Shown one piece after another: positions 46,831-55,899 of a stretch of 64,000 nucleotides of DNA. A program made the translations under genes and the position numbers. The stretch covers positions 154,108-218,107 of the forward strand of contig NZ_SOZA01000003.1 in NCBI RefSeq assembly GCF_004519305.1, written 5' to 3'. This DNA is from Pseudomonas sp. RIT623. Lineage in GTDB: Bacteria > Pseudomonadota > Gammaproteobacteria > Pseudomonadales > Pseudomonadaceae. Under the pieces are notes generated by a model that was not told the DNA's origin, did not search any database, and saw only the letters and a list, made by a program, of their open reading frames with translations. The stretch's first letter is position 1; each line of letters opens with the position of its first letter.

Positions 46831-47127
46831 GGCTGCCTCCCTGTCTGCCCGCTCGGCACCGCTGGTCCGAAAAGCGCTGCCGGTAACCTTAGCAGAGCGA
46901 CACCCCTTGCCCGCCCTCGGCCCTAGAGGAAAACGTTTGCCCTGGCCAATGGCCGCCAACTGGTCGGCGTGACAAGACTGTGACAGCCGTCATGCATTAG
47001 TACATTTGCCATATTTTCCAGGGAACACTGCCATGGCAGGTGCTATGTTTAGGTTCCCATGGCCAGGATGGCCACACTGGCATCACTGCGCACTCACCGC
47101 GTTCAGGACACGAACAAGGAGGCTGGC

Positions 47128-47391
47128 ATGAACAAGATGACGTTCCCCAACGCCTGCCAGGTGATGCGTTGGCATTTCCATCCGCTGGGCTTCGAAGCCA
47201 GCATGGACGCGCCACGCAGCATGGTCGCCCGGCTGTTCGACCGGGCCACTGGCGAAACCCTGCTGGCAGTAGCCGGCATTCCCTGCGCCACGGTCATGCC
47301 CGCGGCCGATGTCGAGCGGATCATCGAGGCGGTCGAAGCCGAGATGGACACCTTCGACCTGCTCGCCAGCCCGCTGCGCAGCGCGATTTAA
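47128..47391 (+). CDS. DUF1652 family small protein
   Basis: 87-residue soluble protein with the DUF1652 pattern: a short N-terminal helix, then a beta sheet (SMVARLFDRATGETLLAVAG), then IPCATVMPAADVERIIEAVEAEMD. The family is common in Pseudomonas and has no known function. A strong SD AAGGAGG is 6-8 bp before the ATG. Its stop overlaps the stop of the convergent MHYT-GGDEF-EAL gene by 4 bp. Confidence 0.85.
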   Translation: MNKMTFPNACQVMRWHFHPLGFEASMDAPRSMVARLFDRATGETLLAVAGIPCATVMPAADVERIIEAVEAEMDTFDLLASPLRSAI

Positions 47392-49475
47392 CCCGCCTGC
47401 TGCTGGCGCGCGCGCAGCGCCTGCAACCCCGCCATGAACTGCTCGGCCGGCACGGGCTGACCAAGCAGGTAACCCTGTAGCGAATCGCAGCCCAAGCGGG
47501 TCAGGAAGTCTTGCTGGCGGTCGGTTTCCACCCCTTCGGCGACAATCCGCAAGCCCAGCGCCTGGCCCAGGGCGACGATGGCCGAGACGATCGCCGCATC
47601 ATCGCTGTCCTGCTCCAGGTCGCGGACGAAACCACGGTCGATCTTCAACTCGTTGGCTGGCAGGCGCTTGAGGTACATCAGGCTGGAATAACCGGTGCCG
47701 AAGTCGTCGATGGACAGGTCCACTCCCATGTCCGACAAACGCTGCAGCACATGCAGGCTGGCATCGGCGTCGCGCATGGCGGTGGTCTCGGTGATCTCCA
47801 GGGTCAGGTGGTTGGCTGGCAGGCCGTTGGCGGCCAACGCGGCGGCGACGCTGTCGACCAGCCCGACATGACAGAACTGGATAGCCGAGAGGTTGACCGC
47901 GATGCGCCAGTCATCATTCCCCTGGTCCATCCACTGGCGCATCTGCCGGCACGCCTCGCCCAGCACCCATTCGCCGATAGGGATGATCAGGCCGGTTTTC
48001 TCGGCCAGGCCGATGAAGCGGTCCGGCAGCATCAGCCCATGTTGCGGGTGCTCCCAGCGCAGCAGCGCCTCGGCGCCGATGGGCTGGCGCTGCACGGCGT
48101 CGAACTTCGGCTGGTAGTGCAGGCGGAACTGGTTTTGCTCCAGCGCCGTGCGCAGGTCCTGCAGCAATTGCAGCTGCTGGCGCGCGTTGCTGTTCATCGA
48201 GACGTCGAAGAAGCTGTAGCCGTTCTTGCCGGCGTTCTTGGCGTGGTACATCGCCGCGTCGGCGTTGCGCAGCAGTTCATGCTGGTCCAGGCCGTTGCCC
48301 GGGTACAACACGATGCCGAGGCTGGCCGACAGTTGCAGGTCGTGTTCGGCCACGCGAAACGGCCTGGCCATCAGGTTGACCTGCTTGACCGCGACATTCA
48401 TGGCGTCGTCCGGCTCGTCCAGTTCCACCAGCAGCACGAATTCGTCGCCGCCGATCCGCGCCAGGGTGTCCTGGCTGTGCAGGTGGCCACGCAGGCGTGC
48501 CGCCACAGCCTTGAGCAACTGGTCGCCAACATGGTGGCCAAAGGCATCGTTGACCGGTTTGAAGCCGTCCAGGTCGATGAACATCAAGGCAAAGCAGCCA
48601 CCCTGCTCCGCCACCCGGCCAATGGCCTGCTCGATACGATCGGCCAGCAGCGTGCGGTTGGGCAGCCCGGTCAGGGTGTCATGCAGGGCCAGTTGGGTCA
48701 GTTCCTGGTTGGCCAGGGTCAGCGAGCGGGCCAGCTCGGCAGTCCGCGCCTCCAGGCGCGCGTCCAGCACCGAGGTCAGCAAGGCCACTGCCAGCACTGC
48801 CAGGGTGGTGATCAGCACCAGGTAGTCCAGGCCATCGCCGGCCAGGCCCGTGGCCAGGGCGCCACAGAAACTGCCCTCGGGGAAATTGGCCGCCGCCATG
48901 CCGGTGTAGTGCATGCCGACGATGGCGATACCCATCACCACCGCCGCCACCCCACGGATCTGCCGCACATACGGCGTGTGCTGGCGCAGGCGGAAGGCGA
49001 TCCACAGCGCGGCGGCCGAGGCCCCCACCGCGATGCCCAGCGAGGCACCGAACAGGGTCGGGTCGTAGTCGATGCCCGGCTGCATGCGCAGCGCCGCCAT
49101 GCCCATGTAGTGCATGCAGGCGATACCGGTGCCCATGATCAACGCGCCGAACGCCAGCTGCAGCCACGGCAGTTTCGGCTGGCTCACCAACCACAGGGCG
49201 AAACCCGACGAGGCCACCGCGATCAGCAGCGAAAACGCGGTGAGCGCCGCGTCGTAGCCCAGCTCGATGGGCAGGCTGAAGGCGAGCATGCCGATGAAGT
49301 GCATCGACCAGATGCCGATCCCCATGGCGAACGCCCCACCGCCCATCCACAGGTACACCGCCCGGCCCTTGGCCGTGGCGATGCGTCCGGTGAGGTCCAG
49401 AGCGGTGTAAGAGGCAAGAATGGCCACGCACAGCGAGATCAGCACCAGCGAGGAGGAATAACTACCAATCAGCAT
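47388..49475 (-). CDS. MHYT-GGDEF-EAL c-di-GMP protein (MucR-like)
   Basis: 695-residue membrane protein. Three MHYT motifs (SMHFIGM, CMHYMGM, GMHYTGM) lie in a seven-TM N-terminus (about 1-255) that can bind copper and sense O2, CO or NO. GGDEF domain: RIGGDEF near 390, where the inhibitory site reads HSQD and so lacks the Arg. EAL domain: GAEALLRWEHP, NLSAIQF, EITETTAM, DDFGTGYSSL, KIDRGFV and AEGVET, all intact. Both synthesis and hydrolysis look possible. Architecture and length match MucR, which affects alginate and dispersal in P. aeruginosa. Start 49475 gives MLIGSYSSSLVLISL. Confidence 0.92.
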   Translation of the reverse strand: MLIGSYSSSLVLISLCVAILASYTALDLTGRIATAKGRAVYLWMGGGAFAMGIGIWSMHFIGMLAFSLPIELGYDAALTAFSLLIAVASSGFALWLVSQPKLPWLQLAFGALIMGTGIACMHYMGMAALRMQPGIDYDPTLFGASLGIAVGASAAALWIAFRLRQHTPYVRQIRGVAAVVMGIAIVGMHYTGMAAANFPEGSFCGALATGLAGDGLDYLVLITTLAVLAVALLTSVLDARLEARTAELARSLTLANQELTQLALHDTLTGLPNRTLLADRIEQAIGRVAEQGGCFALMFIDLDGFKPVNDAFGHHVGDQLLKAVAARLRGHLHSQDTLARIGGDEFVLLVELDEPDDAMNVAVKQVNLMARPFRVAEHDLQLSASLGIVLYPGNGLDQHELLRNADAAMYHAKNAGKNGYSFFDVSMNSNARQQLQLLQDLRTALEQNQFRLHYQPKFDAVQRQPIGAEALLRWEHPQHGLMLPDRFIGLAEKTGLIIPIGEWVLGEACRQMRQWMDQGNDDWRIAVNLSAIQFCHVGLVDSVAAALAANGLPANHLTLEITETTAMRDADASLHVLQRLSDMGVDLSIDDFGTGYSSLMYLKRLPANELKIDRGFVRDLEQDSDDAAIVSAIVALGQALGLRIVAEGVETDRQQDFLTRLGCDSLQGYLLGQPVPAEQFMAGLQALRARQQQAG

Positions 49476-49761
49476 GCGTACTTCCAGGAGCAGGCCAAGG
49501 GAGGCCCGGAAAAGCCGATAATTGTACTCAAGCTTTAGCGAAACGCACGGGGTTTTCACTGCCCTGGATGGATCCAATGTACGGCTGCAAGCGTTGGCGG
49601 CCTTGAGGTAGAGCCGTTTCGCGGGACAATAAAGGCATATTGCCACTTATCGATTGATGTCCCTGAGCTCAGGTGCATGCCGCAATCCACCACCCCAAGC
49701 GAAGCGACTCCCGCTAGACTAAGCAGGCCAACACTCGAAGACAAACCTTCAGGAGCTCGCG

Positions 49762-50043
49762 ATGGCCACCCTGCCCGGGCGCATCCCCTTGCTCGTCATC
49801 ACGCTGCTTGCCATGGCCGTGGTCACGGGCTGTTCCAGCAAGCACAGCAACAACCGTTACGCCGCCCAAGGTGCCAAATGCTACGCCAAGGCCCTGCCCA
49901 GCAGCGGCGAAGGTGGCCTGGCGTTCGGCCCGACCTTGGCCATGGCCAGCAAGAAGTCGCTGGACAGCTGCGTGCGCTACGCCAGCCGTTCGGGCGGTAC
50001 GCCTCGCACCTGCCAGGTGGTGCTGGCCAAGTGCAAGGGCTGA
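49762..50043 (+). CDS. Small Cys-containing lipoprotein
   Basis: 93-residue protein with a lipobox VVTGC (Cys24) after a hydrophobic signal, so probably an outer-membrane lipoprotein. The mature part has four more Cys (in AKCYAKAL, LDSCVRYA, RTCQVV and AKCKG) that could make two disulfides. It has one GEGGLAFGPTL region and is basic. I do not recognise a family. SD TCAGGAG precedes the ATG at 49762. Confidence 0.78.
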   Translation: MATLPGRIPLLVITLLAMAVVTGCSSKHSNNRYAAQGAKCYAKALPSSGEGGLAFGPTLAMASKKSLDSCVRYASRSGGTPRTCQVVLAKCKG

Positions 50044-50044
50044 G

Positions 50045-50149
50045 CTAGCCGAGCGCCTCCGCGATCAGCCCGGCGATCTCTTTTGCCCTGGACGCCAAGG
50101 AGGCATGGCTGGCGTCCAGGGTGATCATGTACGACGGTCGGCCTGCTAT
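50045..50149 (-). pseudogene. C-terminal relic of an alpha/beta hydrolase
   Basis: About 34 codons in one minus-strand frame encode MITLDASHASLASRAKEIAG plus LIAEALG and a stop. This matches the C-terminal end of alpha/beta hydrolases, where LDASHAS carries the catalytic His. Upstream the frame meets a stop at once, and no nucleophile elbow or N-terminus follows. It is therefore a remnant left by a deletion, between the lipoprotein and the binding-protein gene. Confidence 0.6.
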
Positions 50150-50251
50150 TCATCAAGGATGAGCCTCAGTGAGTGATGGTGCGCGTGGCAAGAGCATAGG
50201 CCAGCCCTCCAAGGGCATTAGAACAAGGACATTGGCGCCGGCCTTGGCTAC

Positions 50252-51067
50252 TTACCGGGCCGACTCGGCTTGCTGGCGTTGCCAGCGCCGCAGGTTCTGC
50301 TCCACCAGTTGCCCCGGCAGCGGCCCGGCGACCAGCTCGGCCACCTTGCGGGCCAGCTGTTCGCGCAGCGCCGGCACATTGCAACCAGACTTGCGCGACA
50401 GCGCCAGGTACAGGCCCTCGCTGGAAATCGGCGGGTCGAGGATGTCCAGCGCCTGGTCCTTGTCCAGGGTACGGGCCAGCGCCAGCCCGGGGTAACGCTC
50501 GAACAGCACGTAGTCGCTGCGCCCCAGCAGCAGCTTCTGGAACGCCTGGGAGGCGCTCGGTACGGCTTCCAGGTTCAACTGTGCCCGCGCATAGTCGTCG
50601 AAAGCCTGGCCATGGCTGTTGTTGACCAAGGTCCCGCCACGCCGGCCCTTGAGGTCAGACCAGTCGTGGTAGGTGAAGCCTTCGCCCTTGCGTACCCAAG
50701 CCACGCTGGAGGTGTACAGGAACGGCGGGCTGATGAAGTCGGTCACCAGCGCCCGCGCATTGGTGCGAAAATACCCGGCCAGCAGGTCGACGCGGCCCGT
50801 GTTGACCTCTTCCTGCGCCCGCGACCAGGGCCCCACGTACACGACATCCACCACCAGCCCGAGCGCCTTGGCAACATGCTGGAGCAGGTCGGCGTTGGCG
50901 CCGATCAGTTGCTGGGGATTTTGCGGGTCACGCCAGAGGTACGGGGGGTATTCCGGGTTGCCGGTGGCGCTGAGCTGCCGGCAGTCATCCGTGGCCAGCG
51001 CGGCCTTGGGCAGCCAGGCCAGGGCGAGCACCAGCAGCGCAGGCAGGGCCAGACGACGTCCGCTCAT
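50252..51067 (-). CDS. Periplasmic solute-binding protein (SBP_bac_3)
   Basis: 271-residue secreted protein with a signal peptide (about 1-25, ALPALLVLALAWLPKAALA) and the family-3 binding fold: GNPEYPPYLWRDPQNPQQLIG, DVVYVGPWSRAQEEVNTGRVD and LLAGYFRTNARA. Family 3 proteins bind polar amino acids and related ligands. No ABC permease or ATPase is nearby, so it may act as a lone sensor or feed a distant transporter. Two Cys (near residues 30 and 230) could form a disulfide. Confidence 0.88.
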   Translation of the reverse strand: MSGRRLALPALLVLALAWLPKAALATDDCRQLSATGNPEYPPYLWRDPQNPQQLIGANADLLQHVAKALGLVVDVVYVGPWSRAQEEVNTGRVDLLAGYFRTNARALVTDFISPPFLYTSSVAWVRKGEGFTYHDWSDLKGRRGGTLVNNSHGQAFDDYARAQLNLEAVPSASQAFQKLLLGRSDYVLFERYPGLALARTLDKDQALDILDPPISSEGLYLALSRKSGCNVPALREQLARKVAELVAGPLPGQLVEQNLRRWQRQQAESAR

Positions 51068-51220
51068 GATGGTCCTCGCACGGTGAAATCACGCCACTGA
51101 TAACGTGGCTTTACACAGTGTGCACGAGAAATGGCCGATCGCCACGTTTTGTCTGCGCGCGATGGTGCGGTACAGCGTCACGTGCCGGGCGCCCACAGGT
51201 TTAAGGCAGATCGCAGACGG

Positions 51221-51305
51221 CGTAGGAGCCGGCTTGCCGGCGAACACCGGCGCTGCCGGTGCCAACCTGCGCGGCGCCTGCTTCGCCAGCAAGCTGGCGC
51301 CTACG
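51221..51305. repeat. Inverted REP pair
   Basis: The left arm begins cgtaggagccggcttgccgg at 51221; the right arm ends gcaagctggcgcctacg at 51305, with an inner palindrome (ACACCGGCGCTGCCGGTGCC). It lies between the binding-protein gene and opmB, whose stop is at 51308, so it is the first thing past the mux operon. Confidence 0.8.
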
Positions 51306-51307
51306 GG

Positions 51308-52792
51308 TCATTGTTCGGCCAGCGCCGCCTGGCTGTCCCAGCCGCCGCCAAGCGCCGCGATCAACTGCACGCTCGCCACCAGCCGCCCCTGCAGCAACGT
51401 CAGCACGCTACGCTCGTTGCTCAAGGCTGTGGTCTGCACATTCACTACATCCAGGTAGCCGATCAACCCGGCCTTGTACTGGTTCTCGGTCAGGCGCAAC
51501 GACTCGCGCGCCGCCTCCAGCGCTTCCTGGCGCACCACCGCCTCATCGCCGTACACCTTCAACTGCACCAGGTAGTTCTCGACCTCCTTGAAGCCATCCA
51601 GCACGGTCTGGCGGTACTGCGCCACGGTCTGGTCATACACCGCCACGGTGCGGTCCACCTCGGCGCTGCGCTTGCCGGCATCGAACAGGTTCAGCGCCAG
51701 TTGCGGACCGACCGACCAGTAGCGGTTGGGCAGTTCGATCCAGTTCTTGAAGCTGCTGCTGGAATAACCGCCACTCATGCTCAGCGACAGGTCAGGGAAG
51801 TACGCGGCGCGCGACACGCCGATATTCGAGTTGGCCGCCATCACCTTGCGCTCGGCGGAGGCGATGTCGGGGCGGCGCTCCAGCAACTGCGACGGCAGCG
51901 TCACGGGAATCTGTGGCAACGCCGGGATGTCGTTGCTCGCAGCCAGGGCGAAATCGGCTGGCGCCTTGCCCATCAGCACGGCAATGGCGTTTTCGTACTG
52001 CGCGCGCTGCCAGGCCAGGTCGATCAGGTCGGCCTGGGTGGTCTTGAGCTGGGTGCGCGCCTGGGCCACGGCGTCCGGCCCGGCCACGCCGGCGCGGTAC
52101 TGGTTCTGGTTCATTTTCAGCGACCGTTCGTAGGCCGCCACGGTGGCCTCGAGCAGGCGTTTCTGTTCGTCGATCACCCGCAATTGCAGGTAATTCTGCA
52201 CCAGCTCCGACTGCTGGCTGAGGCGGATCGCCGCCATGTCGGCCAGGCTGGCTTCGGCGCTGGCCTCATTGGCATTGAGGGTGTCGCGCAGCTTGCCCCA
52301 TAGGTCGATCTCCCAACTGACGCCGAGCTGGGCGTTGTAGGTGTTGCGAATACCGCTGCTGTTGTTGGACAGGCTGGAACTGGAACTGCCGGTGCCCTGC
52401 GCCGAGCGGTTCTTGCTGGTGGTCAGGTCCAGCGAGGGGAACAGCGCCGAACGGCTACTGCGCACCAGGGCCTGGGCCTGGCGGTATTGCGCCTCGTACT
52501 GGGCCACGGTCTGGTTGCTGCGATTCAGTTCCTCGATCAGGCCGTTGAGCTGCGCATCGCCGTAGATTTCCCACCAGGCGCCGCGGGCGATGGCGTCCGA
52601 GGGGTTGGCCTGGGTCCAGCCTTCGGCCTGCTTGAACTGCGCCGGGGTGCTCAGTTCTGGCCGCTGGTAGTCCGGGCTCAGGGTACAGGCACTGAGCATC
52701 GCCACGCACAAGCCGGCGCCGAGCAGGCGCGAGCCACGCCCCTGGGTCAGCAGCTTGAGGGCGCGGTGGATGCGGGTATGGGCAAAGTTCAT
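51308..52792 (-). CDS. opmB: Outer-membrane efflux channel OpmB
   Basis: 494-residue TolC-type lipoprotein, last gene of muxABC-opmB. The lipobox is LSAC, followed by TLSPDYQRPELSTPAQF. OEP hallmarks: QLLERRPDIASAERKVMAAN, AAYFPDLSLSMSGGY, LVASVQLIAALGGGWD. Ser/Asn-rich insert (GTGSSSSSLSNNSSGI) near residue 130. Its ATG overlaps the muxC stop as ATGA. A REP pair follows the stop by 3 bp; no clear hairpin terminator is seen. Confidence 0.93.
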   Translation of the reverse strand: MNFAHTRIHRALKLLTQGRGSRLLGAGLCVAMLSACTLSPDYQRPELSTPAQFKQAEGWTQANPSDAIARGAWWEIYGDAQLNGLIEELNRSNQTVAQYEAQYRQAQALVRSSRSALFPSLDLTTSKNRSAQGTGSSSSSLSNNSSGIRNTYNAQLGVSWEIDLWGKLRDTLNANEASAEASLADMAAIRLSQQSELVQNYLQLRVIDEQKRLLEATVAAYERSLKMNQNQYRAGVAGPDAVAQARTQLKTTQADLIDLAWQRAQYENAIAVLMGKAPADFALAASNDIPALPQIPVTLPSQLLERRPDIASAERKVMAANSNIGVSRAAYFPDLSLSMSGGYSSSSFKNWIELPNRYWSVGPQLALNLFDAGKRSAEVDRTVAVYDQTVAQYRQTVLDGFKEVENYLVQLKVYGDEAVVRQEALEAARESLRLTENQYKAGLIGYLDVVNVQTTALSNERSVLTLLQGRLVASVQLIAALGGGWDSQAALAEQ

Positions 52793-55700
52793 AGCGGGGT
52801 ATCCAGGGCAGCGTCGGTGCGCACGCCGCGCCAACGGTTGAAACGGTGGCGCAGGCGGTCGAGGTACAGGTAGACCACCGGCGTTGTGTAGAGGGTCAGG
52901 AGCTGGCTGAACACCAGCCCGCCGATGATGGTCAGACCCAGCGGCTGGCGCATTTCGGCGCCTTCGGCGCGGCTGAGCAGCAGCGGCAGCGCGCCGAGGA
53001 TGGCCGCCAGGGTGGTCATCAGGATCGGTCGCAGACGCAGCAGGCAGGCGCGCCGGATCGACTCTTCCGGCGACAGGCCATCATGACGCTCCAGTTGCAG
53101 GGCCAGGTCGATCATCAGGATGGCGTTCTTCTTCACCACGCCGATCAGCAGGAACAGCCCCAGCAGCGAGATCAAGCTGAACTCGCCGCCGGTCAGGTAC
53201 AACGCCAGCAAGGCGCCGACCCCGGCCGACGGCAGTGTCGAGAGGATGGTCAACGGGTGGATGTAGCTCTCGTAGAGGATGCCCAGCACCAGGTACACCA
53301 GCAGCAGCGCGCCAAGGATCATCAGCGGCTGCCCTTCGGCGGTCTTGCTGAAGGCATCGGCGGTGCCGCCGAGCTTGGCGATCACCGACTCGGGCAGGCC
53401 CAGCTTGGCCACCGCGCGCTCCAGCGCCGCCATGGCCTGGTCGGGGCTGTAGCCTTCGGCGACGTCGAAGGCGATGTCCTCGGAGGCGAACTGGTCTTCA
53501 TGGCTGACCCGGTCGTTGGCCAGCGAGTTCTCGTAGCGGGCAAAGGTCGACAGCGGCACACGGGCGCCATCGGCGGTGATCACCTGCACCTGCTCCAGGG
53601 TGCTGGGGTCCCAGGCATGCTTGGGGTTGATCTCCAGCACCACCTGGTACTGGTTGAGGCTGTCGTAGATGGTCGAGATCTGCCGCTGGCTGTAGGCGTT
53701 GTTGAGCACCGCGGTGACCATGGCCATGTCGATCCCAAGGCGCTTGGCCTGGTCGCGATCGACCACCAGGGTCACCTGCTGGGTGCCGGCGCCGTCATGG
53801 GCGTCGATGGCGGTCAGCTCGGGCAGCTTGCGCAGTTCGGCGGTGACTTTCGGGAACCACTCGCGCAGTGCGGCCAGGTCGCCACTCTGCAAGGTATAGA
53901 AGTACTGCGAGGTGCTCTGGTCGCGGCCGCCGCCACCCAGCTGCAGGTCCTGGTCGGCCATCAAATACAGGCGCCCGCCCGGCACCTTGGGCATTTCCTT
54001 GCGCAGGCGTTCGATCACCTTCTGCGCGTTCTCCTTGCGTTCGGCGATGGGTTTCAGGCGCACCAGCATGAAGGCATTGTTGGTGCCACTGTTGCCGCCG
54101 ATGAAACCGGCCACGCTCTGCACCGCCGGATCCTTGAGCAGTGCCCGGCGGTAGATCTCCATTTTCGGCTGCATCACGGTGAACGACAGGCCATCGTCGC
54201 CGCGGATGAAGCCTTGCAGCTGGCCGGTGTCCTGCTGCGGCATCAACGTCTTTGGCACCACCACGTACAGGGCGATGTTGAGGCCGATGGTCGCCAGCAG
54301 GCTGAACAGGGTCAGGCGCCTGTGCCGCAGGGCCCAGCCCAGGCTGCGGTCATAGCCGGCGACCATGCGCTGGTGAATGCCGTCGCTCCAGCGCTGCAGG
54401 CGCGTCTGCTGCTGCGGGCCATGGACCTTCAACCAGCGTGAGCAGAGCATCGGCGTCAGGGTCAGCGACACCACCAGCGAGACGATGATCGCCGCCGCCA
54501 GGGTGATCGAGAATTCCTTGAACAAGCCGCGAACGATACCGCCCATGAACAGGATCGAGACAAACACCGCCACCAGCGAGACGTTCATCGACAACAGGGT
54601 GAAGCCGACTTCCCTGGCGCCCTTGTAGGCGGCCTGCATTGGGTTCTCGCCGTTCTCGATATGCCGGGAGATGTTCTCCAGCACGACGATGGCATCGTCC
54701 ACCACCAGCCCGGTGGCGAGGATCAGCGCCATCAGCGACAGGTTGTTCAGCGAAAAGCCGCACAGGTACATGACTGCGAAGGTACCCACCAGCGACACCG
54801 GCACCGCCAGGCTGGGGATCAGCGAGGCGCGGAAATTGCCGAGGAACAGGTACACCACCAGGATCACCAACACCACGGCGATCAGCAGGGTGTGCTCGGC
54901 TTCCTTGAGGGTGGCCTTGATCACCGGCGAACGGTCCATGGCCACGTTGAGCTTGACGCTGGCCGGCAGCAGCGATTGCAGGGCCGGCAGCTCGGCCTTG
55001 ATCTGCTCGACGGTCTGGATGATGTTGGCCCCGGACTGGCGATTGACCACCAGCAGCACCGCGCTTTCATCGTTGAAGAAGCCGCTGTTGTAGCGGTTTT
55101 CCACGCCGTCGCTGACCCGGGCCACGTCGGCCAGGCGCAGGATCGCGCCGTTCTGCTGGCGGATCACCACCGGCTTGTAGTCCTCGGCCTTCTCCAATTG
55201 GTCGTTGGCGCGCACCTGCCAATTGCGCTCGGCATCCTCGACGAAGCCCATGGGCCGGCGCTGGTTGGCGTTGGCCACCGCGCTGCGCACGTCGTCCAGG
55301 GCCAGGCCGTACTGGTTGAGCAACTGCGGCTCCAGCTCGATGCGCACGGCGGGCAGCGAGCTGCCGCCGATCTGCACCTCCCCTACCCCGGTGACCTGGG
55401 ACAGGCTCTGCGACAGGATGGTGTCGGCCAGGTCGTACAACTGGCCCTTGGACAGCACCTCGGAGGTCAGCGACAGCACCATGATCGGTGCCTGGGACGG
55501 GTTGATCTTCTTGTAGGTGGGCATGCTGCGCATGCCGCTGGGCAACAGGTTGCGGGTGGCGTTGATCGCCGCCTGCACCTCGCGAGCGGCGCCGTCGATG
55601 TCGCGGCCCAGGTCGAAGCCGATGATCACCCGGGTCGAGCCCTGGTTGGAGCTGCTGGTCAGGGTGGTGACCCCGGCGATGCTGCCGAGCTTGCGCTCCA

Positions 55701-55899
55701 ACGGTGTGGCCACGGTAGAAGCCATGACCTCGGGGCTGGCGCCGGGCAGGCTGGCTTGCACCACAATTACCGGGAAATCCATCTGCGGCAGTGGCGACAC
55801 CGGCAACAGGCCGAAGCTCACCCCGCCCAGCAGCATGATCGCCAGGCTCAGCAGCATGGTCGCGACCGGCCGGCGAATGAAGGGTCCGGAGAGATTCAT
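52789..55899 (-). CDS. muxC: RND transporter MuxC (MdtC-like)
   Basis: 1036-residue transporter, one of two different RND subunits of the MuxABC/MdtABC heteromultimeric pump. It starts [20 protein letters not shown], with [19 protein letters not shown] and a TM4 acidic pair in [19 protein letters not shown], and a relay Lys in [16 protein letters not shown]. It overlaps muxB by 4 bp (ATGA) and opmB by 4 bp. MuxABC exports novobiocin, aztreonam, macrolides and tetracycline in P. aeruginosa. Confidence 0.93.
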   Translation of the reverse strand: MNLSGPFIRRPVATMLLSLAIMLLGGVSFGLLPVSPLPQMDFPVIVVQASLPGASPEVMASTVATPLERKLGSIAGVTTLTSSSNQGSTRVIIGFDLGRDIDGAAREVQAAINATRNLLPSGMRSMPTYKKINPSQAPIMVLSLTSEVLSKGQLYDLADTILSQSLSQVTGVGEVQIGGSSLPAVRIELEPQLLNQYGLALDDVRSAVANANQRRPMGFVEDAERNWQVRANDQLEKAEDYKPVVIRQQNGAILRLADVARVSDGVENRYNSGFFNDESAVLLVVNRQSGANIIQTVEQIKAELPALQSLLPASVKLNVAMDRSPVIKATLKEAEHTLLIAVVLVILVVYLFLGNFRASLIPSLAVPVSLVGTFAVMYLCGFSLNNLSLMALILATGLVVDDAIVVLENISRHIENGENPMQAAYKGAREVGFTLLSMNVSLVAVFVSILFMGGIVRGLFKEFSITLAAAIIVSLVVSLTLTPMLCSRWLKVHGPQQQTRLQRWSDGIHQRMVAGYDRSLGWALRHRRLTLFSLLATIGLNIALYVVVPKTLMPQQDTGQLQGFIRGDDGLSFTVMQPKMEIYRRALLKDPAVQSVAGFIGGNSGTNNAFMLVRLKPIAERKENAQKVIERLRKEMPKVPGGRLYLMADQDLQLGGGGRDQSTSQYFYTLQSGDLAALREWFPKVTAELRKLPELTAIDAHDGAGTQQVTLVVDRDQAKRLGIDMAMVTAVLNNAYSQRQISTIYDSLNQYQVVLEINPKHAWDPSTLEQVQVITADGARVPLSTFARYENSLANDRVSHEDQFASEDIAFDVAEGYSPDQAMAALERAVAKLGLPESVIAKLGGTADAFSKTAEGQPLMILGALLLVYLVLGILYESYIHPLTILSTLPSAGVGALLALYLTGGEFSLISLLGLFLLIGVVKKNAILMIDLALQLERHDGLSPEESIRRACLLRLRPILMTTLAAILGALPLLLSRAEGAEMRQPLGLTIIGGLVFSQLLTLYTTPVVYLYLDRLRHRFNRWRGVRTDAALDTPL

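Noticed and set aside
50044..50251. A further small gene between the lipoprotein and the binding-protein gene
   Set aside because: Apart from the hydrolase relic, no frame has both a start with SD and a protein-like composition.
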